Shown: in pieces, positions 7,459 through 15,818 of the stretch
Position numbering within the stretch: position 1 is the stretch's first letter
How the letters are laid out: the number at the start of each line of letters is the position of its first letter
Source of the DNA: Acidobacteriota bacterium
GTDB taxonomy: Bacteria > Acidobacteriota > Vicinamibacteria > Vicinamibacterales > UBA2999
Reading direction: 5' to 3'
DNA: 37,700 nt
Assembly (NCBI GenBank): GCA_020851565.1
Contig: JADZCN010000114.1
Span: forward strand, 94,361 to 132,060
Program-made: the position numbers and the translations under genes
Notes under the pieces: generated by a model
The model's input: only the letters and a program-made list of their open reading frames with translations
What the model was told of the DNA's origin: nothing
Databases searched by the model: none

Positions 7459-8775
7459 CTATTCCGGCAATTTGTCCCCCTTCGGCTCCGGAAGCAGCAT
7501 CGAGCAGAACAGCCCGACGCCATAGACGAACAGCGCCACTGCCGCCGACGCGTACGCCAGCCGCATCTGCGGCGTCGCACCCGGCATGACGTTGGTCAGT
7601 TGCGTCGTCACGAACGCGAAGCCCGTGCCCAGCATCCGGCCGCCGATATTGGCGGCAAAGCCCTCACCGGTGCCGCGCAAGTGCGTGGGATAGACACGCG
7701 GCAGGTAGTTCCCCCAGAAACTGAACTGCGCCACGGTGAAGAAGCCTGCCAGGAACATGCCCCACTGCGTGAGCGACAGGCTGTGGTTCGCCGCGTAGAA
7801 GAAGACCAGGGGCACGATGACGAGCCCGGGGAGCTGGAACAGGCGAATCACTTTCCGCCGCGAGACGATGTGCAGTGCGACGAACGCCAGCGCGAAGCGG
7901 CCGACCAGCCCGCCCACCTCCTGGTACGCCTGCACGCCCGCCGCCGTCTGCTGCTGCTGCGGGCCCGGCAGCGTCCGCACCTCCGGCAGGCCGGGGACGA
8001 TGCGCGGCATCTGCTGGATGGCGCCGAACGCCGCACCGTAGGCGCAGGCGAACATGATGGTGGTGACGATGGTGGTGTGGCGCAGCTCGGGCGTGAAAAG
8101 GGCGGCCAGTGACGGGCGCTTCAGCGTGCCGGAGGCCTTCTTCGCCTTCCACGCCGGCGACTCCGGCAGGAAGGGCCGGATGATGATGAGCGGCAGCGCG
8201 GGGATGACCCCCGAGATGAGCGTGTAGCGCCAGGGGGAGTGCCCGCCGGCAATCTCGGGGAAGCTCTGCGCGTAGGTGACAGCGATGGCGTAGGCGCCGG
8301 TGACCATCAGCCCGCCGATCGAAGAGAACGCCTGCGTGTAGCCGAGCGCGGCCTCGCGCTGCTTCGGGTCCTCGAAGAGCTCCGCGATCCACGCGACCGC
8401 CGCCACGAACTCGACGAAGACGCCGATGTAGGTGGTGGAGCGCAGGACGAGCAGCATCGTGATGTTCGTGGAGAAGCCGGCCGCCATCGCCGAGAAGGCA
8501 TAGAGCAGGATGCTCCAGACGAGCACCCGCCGCCGGCCGAAGCGATCCGTGAGATAGCCACCCAGCAGGCCGAAGGCGCCGCCCACGATGGCCGGCACCC
8601 AGAAGAACATCCCGACCCAGAAGTTGAAGTCGGGCGTGCCGGGCTTGAAGCCCGTCAGCTCGCCTATGGCCGGTCCCACGACCAGCGGGGCCATCAGCAC
8701 TTCGTAGATGTCGAACGCGAAACCCAGCGCCGCGATTGCGCAGATCAGCCACTGCAGGGGAGTGAGACGGGGCAT
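7459..8775 (-). CDS. Major facilitator superfamily transporter
   Basis: The 438-residue inner-membrane protein has about 12 hydrophobic segments. The MFS loop motif between helices 2 and 3 is clear (GGYLTDRFGRRRVLV, about residues 72-86), as is a LPESPAWK stretch after helix 6 typical of the sugar/metabolite:proton symporter branch. A central cytoplasmic loop separates the two halves. The start ATG 8775 has GAGGTGA just upstream. It is divergent from a TonB-dependent receptor (8851) with only 75 bp between them, so both may handle the same substrate, one at the outer and the other at the inner membrane. Substrate unknown. Confidence 0.85.
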   Translation of the reverse strand: MPRLTPLQWLICAIAALGFAFDIYEVLMAPLVVGPAIGELTGFKPGTPDFNFWVGMFFWVPAIVGGAFGLLGGYLTDRFGRRRVLVWSILLYAFSAMAAGFSTNITMLLVLRSTTYIGVFVEFVAAVAWIAELFEDPKQREAALGYTQAFSSIGGLMVTGAYAIAVTYAQSFPEIAGGHSPWRYTLISGVIPALPLIIIRPFLPESPAWKAKKASGTLKRPSLAALFTPELRHTTIVTTIMFACAYGAAFGAIQQMPRIVPGLPEVRTLPGPQQQQTAAGVQAYQEVGGLVGRFALAFVALHIVSRRKVIRLFQLPGLVIVPLVFFYAANHSLSLTQWGMFLAGFFTVAQFSFWGNYLPRVYPTHLRGTGEGFAANIGGRMLGTGFAFVTTQLTNVMPGATPQMRLAYASAAVALFVYGVGLFCSMLLPEPKGDKLPE

Positions 8776-8785
8776 GTCACCTCAG

Positions 8786-8801
8786 GGCAGAAGGCAGAAG
8801 G
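8786..8801. repeat. Two copies of GGCAGAA (7-nt unit)
   Basis: Two exact units (8786-8792, 8793-8799) plus GG lie in the divergent gap between the MFS and TonB genes. It is too short to stand alone but belongs to the same class as the longer arrays in the window. Confidence 0.35.
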
Positions 8802-8830
8802 GACGGTCAACGGCACTCGTCGGTCGCGCG

Positions 8831-8836
8831 TAGTAT
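8831..8836 (+). promoter_or_regulatory. -10-like TAGTAT before the second TonB receptor
   Basis: TAGTAT ends 14 nt before ATG 8851. No good -35 is visible 17 nt upstream. It would give a leader of only about 7-8 nt. Confidence 0.3.
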
Positions 8837-8850
8837 ACGAGACAGACACC

Positions 8851-11800
8851 ATGACGACGTTTCGAATCGCCATCCTCCTGGCCGCCACTACTTTGGGAGT
8901 GCCGCTCGCCGCCTGGGCCCAGACGAGCGCCAGCGTGTCGGGCCGAGTGCAGGACGCCAGCGGGGCCGTGCTGCCCGGCGTGGCCATCACGGCGCGGCAG
9001 GCCGACACCGGCTTCGAGCGCACGACCACATCGGATATCGAGGGCCGCTACGCGCTGCCCTCGCTGCCCGCGGGCGCGTACGAGATACGCGCCGAGCTCC
9101 AGGGGTTCCGCACGCTGGTCCGCCGCGGTGTCACGCTCACGATTGGCGAGAACGTGTCGGTGGATCTCGCCCTCGAGGTTGGTGGTGTCACCGAAGCGCT
9201 CACGGTCACTGCCCAGACACCCACCGTCAACACCCGCGCCGGGGATCTGAGCTACCTCGTGGACGCGCGCGCCATCGAGCAGTTGCCGTTGAACGGCCGG
9301 AACTACACCGACCTGGCGTACCTGCAGCCCGGCGTCGTGCCCTACCCGCACCGGGATGGCGGGTCGGTGGTGGCCCACGGGTTGGGCATGAGCGTGAACG
9401 GGCAGGACCCGCGCGCCAACGTGTACCTGCTGGACGGCACGCTCCTGAACGACATGACCAACGGCCCCGCGGGCAGCGCCGCCGGGACGGCGCTGGGGAT
9501 GGACACCGTCCAGGAGTTCCGCGTCGAGACCAACGCGTACAGCGCGGAGTTCGGCCGGATGGCCGGCGGCCAGGTGAACGTGTTGACGAAGGCTGGGACG
9601 AATGCGATCCGCGGCACGGCCTTCGAGTACCACCGGAACGACGCGCTGGACGCGAAGAACTACTTCGACGTCGGGGACCAGCCTCCCTTCACGCGCAACC
9701 AGTTCGGCGGCACGCTCGGTGGACCGGTCCGGCAGGACCGGCTGTTCTACTTCGTCGGCTACGAAGGCCTTCGCGAGAACCTTGGCCGCACCCTCACGTC
9801 GGCCGTGCCCGACGCCCTCGCGCGGCAGGGCCTGCTGCCGAACCCGGCCGCGCCGGGTACCCTCCTCAACGTGGGCGTGAACCCCGCGGTGTCGCCGTAC
9901 CTGAACGCGTACCCCATGCCCAACGGCGCGAGCCTCGGCGACGGCACGGCGCTGCACAGCTTCCAGTTCGACCAGACGCTGGACCAGGACTTCCTGCAGG
10001 GGCGCATCGACTACAACCTCGCGCCCGGCGCCCAGTTCTTCGCGCGCTACACGCTGGACAATGCGGACCAGTGGCTGCCGACGGACTACCCGCAATTCCC
10101 GCGCGCGTTCGTGTCACGCAACCAGTTCTTCACGGGGGAGTACCGGCAGGCGATCTCGACGAACCTGTTCGGCACGTTCCGCTTCGGCTACAGCCGCACG
10201 CGCGTGGGGCAGGACGTCGAGGCCGACACGACCCTGCCACCCTTCGTGCCCGGGCGCGCGCTCATCGGCAACATCGACGTGGGCGGCCTCCAGCGCTTCG
10301 GCACGCAGGCGTCGGTGGACGTGCGATTCCTCCAGCAGGTGATCAGCGTCCAGGGCGACGGCGCCTGGAACCGCGGCCGGCACCTGGCGAAGTTCGGGGG
10401 CCTCGCCGAGCGCTACCTGCAGGACATGGTGAACCCCACGTTCAGCCTGGGCACCTATCAGTTCCCCAATCTCCGCGCGTTCATGGAGAATCGGCCCACC
10501 ACGTTCATCGGCCTCACGCCGGACGCGACGTTCGAGCGGAACTGGCCGTTCTGGATCGCGGGTGCCTATGCGCAGGACGAGTTCCACGTGCACCCGCGTG
10601 TCACCCTCAACGCCGGGCTGCGCTGGGAGTTCATGTCGATGCCCATCGACACCGGCGGCCGCGACTCCGCGCTCGTCAGCCTGGCGGACCGCACCGCCAC
10701 CACCGGACGCCTGTACGAGGGCGCCGACCGCAACAACTTCTCGCCACGCGTGGGCGGCGCGTGGGACGTCACCGGCGACGGCCGCACATCGATCCGCGGC
10801 GGCTACGGGCTCTACTTCGCCACCAACAGCTCGCAGAACCTCATCGTCACGGTGACCAACCCCCCGTTCACGCCGCGGGTGGTCTACCCGAACCCCACGT
10901 TTCCTGAACCGCCCTTCAGCCGGGCGTCGGGGCTCTCCATCCGCCCGGTCCAGTGGGACGTGGAGACGCCATCCGTCCACGTGTGGAACGTGAACCTGCA
11001 GCGGGAGTTCTGGGGCAGCACGGCGCTCACGGTCGGCTACGCGGGCTCGCGCGGGCAGCACCTGCTGCGGAGCAACGACGTGAACACGGCGGTTCCGGTG
11101 ACCGGTCCGGATGGCCTGCCGTTCTTCCCGGCAGGCGCGCCGCGCCAGAACACCGCGTGGACGACCATCGAGCTGAAGAGCTCTGACGGCGACTCGTGGT
11201 ACCGCGCACTGATCCTGGATCTGCGCCGGCGGTGGTCCAGCGGCGTGTCGTTCCAGTCGTCCTACACGTGGGCCCTGGCCGAGGACACGACGCAGGCCTC
11301 CACGTTCTTCTCGGACGCCACCAATGGGACGACGTCCGCGTTCCCGGAGTACATCCCGGACTACAACAAGGGGCGGTCGGACTTCGCGACCGAGCACAAC
11401 TGGGTGCTGAACGCGTCGTGGGACCTGCCGTGGGGCAGCACGCTCTCGGGCGTGAGCGGCGCGCTGCTCTCGGGATGGCGCGTGGCCGGCATCGTGAACA
11501 TGCGGAGCGGCTACCCGCTGACGGTGTTCGTGCAGAACAACCGCTCGCGCTCGTTGTGGCAGCCCTCGCTCGGCCCGGGCATCGGCCGCGACCGGGCCAG
11601 CTACGCGCCCGGCTTCGGGCCGGACAATGCCGTCACGGGCGACCCGGAGCGCTGGTTCAACCCGCAGGCGTTCGCCCTGCAGGCTGCGGGCACCTTCGGG
11701 AACACCGGCCGCGGGGACCTCACGGGGCCGGATCTCCGGACGGTGGACCTGGCCTTCTCGAAGGACAGCCGGCTGCCCATCGGCGCCGGCAACGGCCGGC

Positions 11801-11976
11801 TCGAGGTCCGCATCGAGATCTTCAACCTGCTCAACCGCGCGAACTTCGGGATCCCGAACCTCATCGCCTTCGCGGGCGCCGCGGACGGCGAGGCGGTGGT
11901 GGGGAACTTCGGGCGCATTCGCAACACGGTGACCTCCGCACGCCAGATGCAGCTCGGCATCCGCGTGCGCTTCTAG
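8851..11976 (+). CDS. TonB-dependent receptor with carboxypeptidase-regulatory-like domain
   Basis: The 1041-residue protein has a signal peptide (RIAILLAATTLGVPLAAWAQ), a CarboxypepD_reg-like domain (about 27-110, SASVSGRVQDASGAVLPGVAI...GAYEIRAELQGFRTL), a plug (about 125-240: IEQLPLNGRNYTDLAYLQPG, VNGQDPRANVYLLDGTLLND, EFRVETNAYSAEFGR) and a large beta-barrel. It ends LGIRVRF, with the C-terminal Phe used for outer-membrane insertion. ATG 8851 is chosen because the signal peptide begins there; the frame is open further upstream but that part is antisense to the MFS gene. It is a distant paralogue of the receptor at 3573-6860. Divergent from the MFS transporter. Ligand unknown. Confidence 0.9.
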   Translation: MTTFRIAILLAATTLGVPLAAWAQTSASVSGRVQDASGAVLPGVAITARQADTGFERTTTSDIEGRYALPSLPAGAYEIRAELQGFRTLVRRGVTLTIGENVSVDLALEVGGVTEALTVTAQTPTVNTRAGDLSYLVDARAIEQLPLNGRNYTDLAYLQPGVVPYPHRDGGSVVAHGLGMSVNGQDPRANVYLLDGTLLNDMTNGPAGSAAGTALGMDTVQEFRVETNAYSAEFGRMAGGQVNVLTKAGTNAIRGTAFEYHRNDALDAKNYFDVGDQPPFTRNQFGGTLGGPVRQDRLFYFVGYEGLRENLGRTLTSAVPDALARQGLLPNPAAPGTLLNVGVNPAVSPYLNAYPMPNGASLGDGTALHSFQFDQTLDQDFLQGRIDYNLAPGAQFFARYTLDNADQWLPTDYPQFPRAFVSRNQFFTGEYRQAISTNLFGTFRFGYSRTRVGQDVEADTTLPPFVPGRALIGNIDVGGLQRFGTQASVDVRFLQQVISVQGDGAWNRGRHLAKFGGLAERYLQDMVNPTFSLGTYQFPNLRAFMENRPTTFIGLTPDATFERNWPFWIAGAYAQDEFHVHPRVTLNAGLRWEFMSMPIDTGGRDSALVSLADRTATTGRLYEGADRNNFSPRVGGAWDVTGDGRTSIRGGYGLYFATNSSQNLIVTVTNPPFTPRVVYPNPTFPEPPFSRASGLSIRPVQWDVETPSVHVWNVNLQREFWGSTALTVGYAGSRGQHLLRSNDVNTAVPVTGPDGLPFFPAGAPRQNTAWTTIELKSSDGDSWYRALILDLRRRWSSGVSFQSSYTWALAEDTTQASTFFSDATNGTTSAFPEYIPDYNKGRSDFATEHNWVLNASWDLPWGSTLSGVSGALLSGWRVAGIVNMRSGYPLTVFVQNNRSRSLWQPSLGPGIGRDRASYAPGFGPDNAVTGDPERWFNPQAFALQAAGTFGNTGRGDLTGPDLRTVDLAFSKDSRLPIGAGNGRLEVRIEIFNLLNRANFGIPNLIAFAGAADGEAVVGNFGRIRNTVTSARQMQLGIRVRF

Positions 11977-12000
11977 ATCACCCGGTTCTCGCCAAACAGC

Positions 12001-12113
12001 AAGAGACCACGAAGATACGAAGGAGGACGAGGGGAACTGGGGCTTGGGGTTTGGGGCCTGGGTTTTGAGTTCTTCGTGTGACCTTCGTGTCCTTCGTGTC
12101 TTCGTGGTTTCTT
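12001..12113. repeat. Inverted repeat of ACGAAGG-type units around a GGGGCTT-type core
   Basis: The left arm (12001-12023) and the reverse complement of the right arm (12091-12113) match at 21 of 23 positions (both contain ACCACGAAGA). Between them are GGGGCTTGGGGTTTGGGGCCTGGG (7-nt repeats, 12039-12062) and further CTTCGTG copies. It could fold into a long hairpin after the TonB receptor. The same CACGAAGG unit recurs at 25359-25395. Confidence 0.65.
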
Positions 12114-12155
12114 TCCCCGGTGGCAGAATCCAAGTTTCACTGAAAGGACGCAGAC

Positions 12156-12605
12156 ATGTCGTGGATCGTGCTGGCGTTCGGGGCGGCGTTGTCGTGGGGG
12201 CTGTATGGGGCGTCGCTCCACAAGGGACAGGTGGCGCTGGGCAACCCCCTGCGGGCGCTGCTCTGCGTGGGCGTGGCCTACTTCCTGATCGGGGTGATCG
12301 TGCCGGCAGTGGCGCTGCAGTCCCAGGGCGAGCTCCGGAACTTCAACCTGACGGGCACGCTGACGGCCACGGCAGCCGGCGCGCTCGGCGCGATTGGCGC
12401 CGTGTGCATCATCTACGCCTTCCGCGCCGGGGGGCTCCCCACCTACGTGATGCCCATCGTCTTCGGCGGCGCCCCCGTCATCAACGTGCTCACCACCCTG
12501 GCGCTGCACCCGCCGAAGAGCGCCGTCAACCCGTTGTTCTTCCTCGGCGTCGTCATGGCCGCCGCCGGCGCCGGCATGGTGCTGTACTTCCGCCCGCAGA
12601 ACTAG
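12156..12605 (+). CDS. Small EamA/DMT-like membrane protein
   Basis: The 149-residue protein has about five hydrophobic helices (MSWIVLAFGAALSWGLYGASL, ALLCVGVAYFLIGVIVPAVAL, a glycine/alanine helix near 70-90, PTYVMPIVFGGAPVINVL, and LFFLGVVMAAAGAGMVLYF). The WGLYGASLHKGQ start and the terminal AAGAGMVLYFRP resemble half of an EamA-type drug/metabolite transporter. Proteins of this size usually act as dimers. AAAGGA precedes ATG 12156 by about 8 nt. It stands alone between two repeat regions. Its substrate is unknown. Confidence 0.7.
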   Translation: MSWIVLAFGAALSWGLYGASLHKGQVALGNPLRALLCVGVAYFLIGVIVPAVALQSQGELRNFNLTGTLTATAAGALGAIGAVCIIYAFRAGGLPTYVMPIVFGGAPVINVLTTLALHPPKSAVNPLFFLGVVMAAAGAGMVLYFRPQN

Positions 12606-12616
12606 CGGAAGTGCGT

Positions 12617-12794
12617 CCATTGAGCGACTGCCGATTGACGATTGAGCGATTCATTGGGTGATTGGCGATTGGGCATCGGGGGCACTTGGGATTGGCGCAT
12701 TGACGCAGTTGCCCAATCACCCATTCCAATGCGCAATCGCCCAATCACCAATCGTCAATGAATCCCCCGATCACCAATAGGCAATCGCCAATGG
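12617..12794. repeat. 178-bp inverted element of ATTGGYGA / CAATCRCC units between convergent genes
   Basis: The left half is built of ATTG-type units and the right half of CAAT-type units, again beginning CCATTG and ending CAATGG, with ATTCATTG/CAATGAAT inside. Size, ends and internal motif match the element at 7281-7454. It separates the EamA-like gene from the convergent PQQ pseudogene and may act as a bidirectional terminator. Confidence 0.7.
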
Positions 12795-12801
12795 AACGCC
12801 C

Positions 12802-13387
12802 TCACCGCCCACCGTCCACCGTCCACACGATCAGCCGGTCCACGTCCTTGACGACAATCGCGCGGCCCGCGATGGCGGGGTGCGCCCACATCGCCGACCC
12901 GGCCACGGAATAACGCCGCAGTTCCTCCCGGCGCGTCGGCAACGCCCGCGCCACGATGAGCTCGCTGTTCGTCGTCGACAGCCACAGCACGTCTCCCGCG
13001 CGGACCACGGATGCGTTATCGCCTTCGCGCCCGCGCGCGGTCCACAGCGTGGCGCCGGTGGCTGCATCGAGGGCGACGAACTGCCCGCGGTTGCGGTGCG
13101 ACAGGCCCACGATGGCCTGGCCCGCGGCCACGGGCGAGCTCATGTACAGGGAGACCCGTTCGTTGCGCCAGGCCTCCTCGGCCTTCCATCCACCGGGACC
13201 GCGTGTCACGCGCCAGGCGATGGTGGGGGTCTCGAGCCCCGACGAGATGACCAGTCGATTGACCCCGAGCGGCGTCGCGCGCCGGCCCGCGCCACTGTGG
13301 CCACGATGGCGCCTGCGCGATGGCGTGGTCGGCTGGTCCGAGCGCGAGCATGCCGAGGGCGACGAGCCGAGAAGGAATGAGCCGCAC
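12802..13387 (-). pseudogene. PQQ-like beta-propeller protein with a large internal deletion
   Basis: From GTG 13387 the frame encodes a signal peptide (RLIPSRLVALGMLALG...AIAQ) and the family hallmark APSWPQWRGPARDA. At about 13272 the frame breaks. Another frame carries the last propeller blades: GVNRLVISSGLETPTIAWRV, GGWKAEEAW, SLYMSSPVAAG, LSHRNRGQFVALDAATGATL, SELIVARA and WAHPAIAGRAIVVKDVDRL, ending at 12802. Intact relatives are about 400-450 residues, so roughly half of the protein, covering the early blades, has been lost and the two ends are out of frame. The downstream part could only be made from an internal start. Confidence 0.7.
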
Positions 13388-13392
13388 GCGCC

Positions 13393-13422
13393 ATGGCAGC
13401 AGCCAAACGATGGATGTAGAAT
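13393..13422 (+). promoter_or_regulatory. Possible promoter of the heme/TolB-like gene
   Basis: ATGGCA (13393-13398) and TAGAAT (13417-13422) are separated by 18 nt, with TSS expected near 13429. The boxes fit a sigma70 pattern moderately well (4/6 and 5/6). They lie at the edge of the divergent pseudogene. Confidence 0.35.
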
Positions 13423-13460
13423 TCGTGTTCCTCCCCTCCCTGCGAGACGGCAGAGCCGGC

Positions 13461-15797
13461 ATGACTCAGGTTGAGGTCCGCTTGTCGAGATGGATGGCGA
13501 CCGCCGCAGCGCTCGTCATCGCGCTGACCGCCACGGCCGGGCAGGGTGTCACCGACGTTCCGCCGCTCGTCTTCGTCTCTCGCGCGATTCCCTCCGAGGG
13601 GACCGTTTACCTGGCCGCCGGCCGGAGCCTCCCCGGTGTCGGGCCGTTCGCACGCTTCACCGTCGCGTCGCCCGGGCGCCTGCTGGTGCGCGAACCCGAC
13701 GGCCGGATTCGCGTCCTCGTGGATGGAGCGGAGCCAGCCTCCAACGCTTTCCGCCTCGTGGACGTCAACGCGCCCGACGTGTCGTTCGACGGACAGCGCA
13801 TCGTGTTCGCCGGGGCCCCCGACGCCGAGTACCGTGACGACGACCGGGGCCGACTCGCGAATCCAGGCACCTGGCGGCTCTACGTCATCAACGTGGACGG
13901 CACCGGACTGCGCCAGCTGACGCACTCGGATCGTGCCGTGGACCTCTCCCGCCTTGGCCCGCGCGCGGCCGCGGACTTCGAGCGGTACGACGATACCGAC
14001 CCGGCGTGGCTGCCCGACGGCCGCGTGGTGTTCTCCTCGACGCGCTGGCCCGCCTATGGCCAGTACAGCGCCGCGCACACCACGCAGTTGTTCGTGGTGC
14101 GGGAGGACGGCACCGGTATGCGGCGGATCACCGGCGAGCGCAGCGGTGCCGATCGGCCGCTCGTCGATCCGCTGACGGGGCGCATCGTCTACTCGCGATG
14201 GTGGCGGAACCACAGGCTCGCCGCCCAGGCCTTCGACACCATCCCGTCTCCGGATGGCTTCGGGTACCGGCGACACCTCGGCCTGGCCGCCGCCGTCGAC
14301 GCCGAGCTGAGCGGCGTGGGCCCCATCGAGAACATCGTCCGCAACAGCTGGCACCTGGTGACCATCAGGCCCGACGGCGGGGACCTCAAGCTGTTTGCGG
14401 GAGTGTCGGGGCTCTTCGACGATGGAGAGGATGACAACCACGCCTACGGCGGTTCGTTTGCCGCTGACGGCTCGGTATTCACCAGCTTCTTCCCGATGCG
14501 CAATCTCACCGAGGCCGCAGGCTTTGGCGGCGTGCGGCACTACGCGCGGGGCCCCGGCCGGCCGGCGCCCGTGATGGGCGTCACCTCCAACGCGATCGGG
14601 CAGCCCTTCGTCAGCGAGAGCCCGCGATCGTATGCGGTCTATCGCAGTCCCGTGTACGCGGCGGAGCCCGAAGCCCTTCCGGACGGCCGCATCGTGCTGT
14701 CGAGAGCGTCGAGCGTGGCACAGGACTACGGCCTGTACCTGGCCGGGGCGGATGGCTCCGCGGCAACCTTGCTCTATGACGTGCCGGGGCGATCCGAGCT
14801 GCGGGCGTGTGTCGTCGCTCCTCGCCCGGTACCGCCGATCGTCCCCGATGCCAGTGCGCGCGTGCCAGGCGGTCTGCCGCCGGAGGCGGGTGGTCCCTAC
14901 GACGTCGATGGCACGTTCGTGTTCGACGCGTTGAACGTCTACTTCAACGCCCCGGTGGACGTCCCCATCATCAACGCTCCCGCCGTGGGCAGTGCCGAGA
15001 CCATGCGGTTCTACCTGGATCATCAGCGCACGGCCGTCGGGAGCGCCGATCGCGAGGACTGGCCCATCCTGCTGGGCACCGCGACGGTCAGGCCCGATGG
15101 GTCCATTCCTCCGACCGCACTCCCCGCCCACCTGCCGCTCTTCGAGCAGGTTCGCGATCGGGCTGGAAGAGTACCGATGACCGGGCGCGGTTCCAGGCGC
15201 GCGGCCAGCGGCGCGACGCACGTGGCGGGGTTGAACTACGGGGTCGCCGGCGAGCGGGTGCGCTGCGTCGGCTGCCACGCCGGCCACTCCCTGATCGCGG
15301 TGCCTCCCACGGACGAGGAGGCGCGGTGGACGAACCTGGCCCCCGGCGCGTCCATCACGCAGTCGTCCCTGGATCCCTCGCTCGACGGCGTCGCGGACGG
15401 GCTCGTGGACCGGCGCGTGCACACCGGACGGCCCGAGTGGTTCTGGCGCTCCGAGCCGGGACAGTCGCCGAATGGGCAGTGGGTCGCCCTCACGTTCCCA
15501 CAGCCTGTGCGTGTTCGCACCGTCCGGCTGCACGGCGCGCCGCCGAGCGCTTCGGTCTCCACCGAGGTTCAGCAGCTGCGCGTCAGCGTCTTTGCCACGC
15601 CGTCGAGCGCGCAGCCAGTCTTCTCGACCATCGTCGGGCCCGTCAGCGACGCGGGAACGGAGGTGGCGGTCGGGGATCTCGTGGCGCAGCACATCCGGCT
15701 CGAGTTCCTGGGCGTCACCGGCACGACACGCGCGCAGTACATCGCGACGCTGGCCGAGGTCGAGGTCGTCGCGCGGGCCGAGGCCGGCGGTCGGTAG
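13461..15797 (+). CDS. Secreted TolB-like / hydrazine-synthase-alpha-like protein with one c-heme motif and a discoidin domain
   Basis: I take ATG 13461 (778 residues) because a signal-peptide-like stretch follows (WMATAAALVIALTATAGQG). Residues about 30-470 look like a beta-propeller of the TolB/HZS-alpha type, with blades such as TWRLYVINVDGTGLRQLTHSD, DDTDPAWLPDGRVVFSSTRW and LFVVREDGTGMRRITGE. About residues 480-600 resemble the middle domain of hydrazine synthase alpha, ending in a single CVGCH heme-c motif (602-606). The C-terminus (about 625-775: LAPGASITQSS, DGLVDRRVH, WVALTFPQPVRVRTVRLHG) is an F5/8-type C (discoidin) sugar-binding fold. Hydrazine synthesis is not implied; this architecture is widespread and of unknown activity. 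Convergent with the FtsX gene, 21 bp apart. Confidence 0.7.
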   Translation: MTQVEVRLSRWMATAAALVIALTATAGQGVTDVPPLVFVSRAIPSEGTVYLAAGRSLPGVGPFARFTVASPGRLLVREPDGRIRVLVDGAEPASNAFRLVDVNAPDVSFDGQRIVFAGAPDAEYRDDDRGRLANPGTWRLYVINVDGTGLRQLTHSDRAVDLSRLGPRAAADFERYDDTDPAWLPDGRVVFSSTRWPAYGQYSAAHTTQLFVVREDGTGMRRITGERSGADRPLVDPLTGRIVYSRWWRNHRLAAQAFDTIPSPDGFGYRRHLGLAAAVDAELSGVGPIENIVRNSWHLVTIRPDGGDLKLFAGVSGLFDDGEDDNHAYGGSFAADGSVFTSFFPMRNLTEAAGFGGVRHYARGPGRPAPVMGVTSNAIGQPFVSESPRSYAVYRSPVYAAEPEALPDGRIVLSRASSVAQDYGLYLAGADGSAATLLYDVPGRSELRACVVAPRPVPPIVPDASARVPGGLPPEAGGPYDVDGTFVFDALNVYFNAPVDVPIINAPAVGSAETMRFYLDHQRTAVGSADREDWPILLGTATVRPDGSIPPTALPAHLPLFEQVRDRAGRVPMTGRGSRRAASGATHVAGLNYGVAGERVRCVGCHAGHSLIAVPPTDEEARWTNLAPGASITQSSLDPSLDGVADGLVDRRVHTGRPEWFWRSEPGQSPNGQWVALTFPQPVRVRTVRLHGAPPSASVSTEVQQLRVSVFATPSSAQPVFSTIVGPVSDAGTEVAVGDLVAQHIRLEFLGVTGTTRAQYIATLAEVEVVARAEAGGR

Positions 15798-15818
15798 GCG
15801 TCCACGCGCGGGCGCGGC

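Noticed and set aside
12001..12113. Rho-independent terminator for the TonB receptor gene
   Set aside because: The arms can pair, but the loop is about 67 nt and the T-run after the stem is weak (TTTCTTT is inside the arm); I kept it as a repeat only.
13206..15692. Long open frame antisense to the TolB/heme gene
   Set aside because: It is Arg/Gly-rich, lacks any domain motif and mirrors a gene with clear motifs; long antisense frames are expected at this GC content.
13461..15797. Hydrazine synthase (anammox)
   Set aside because: Only a domain resemblance and one heme motif; no beta/gamma subunits or other anammox genes.
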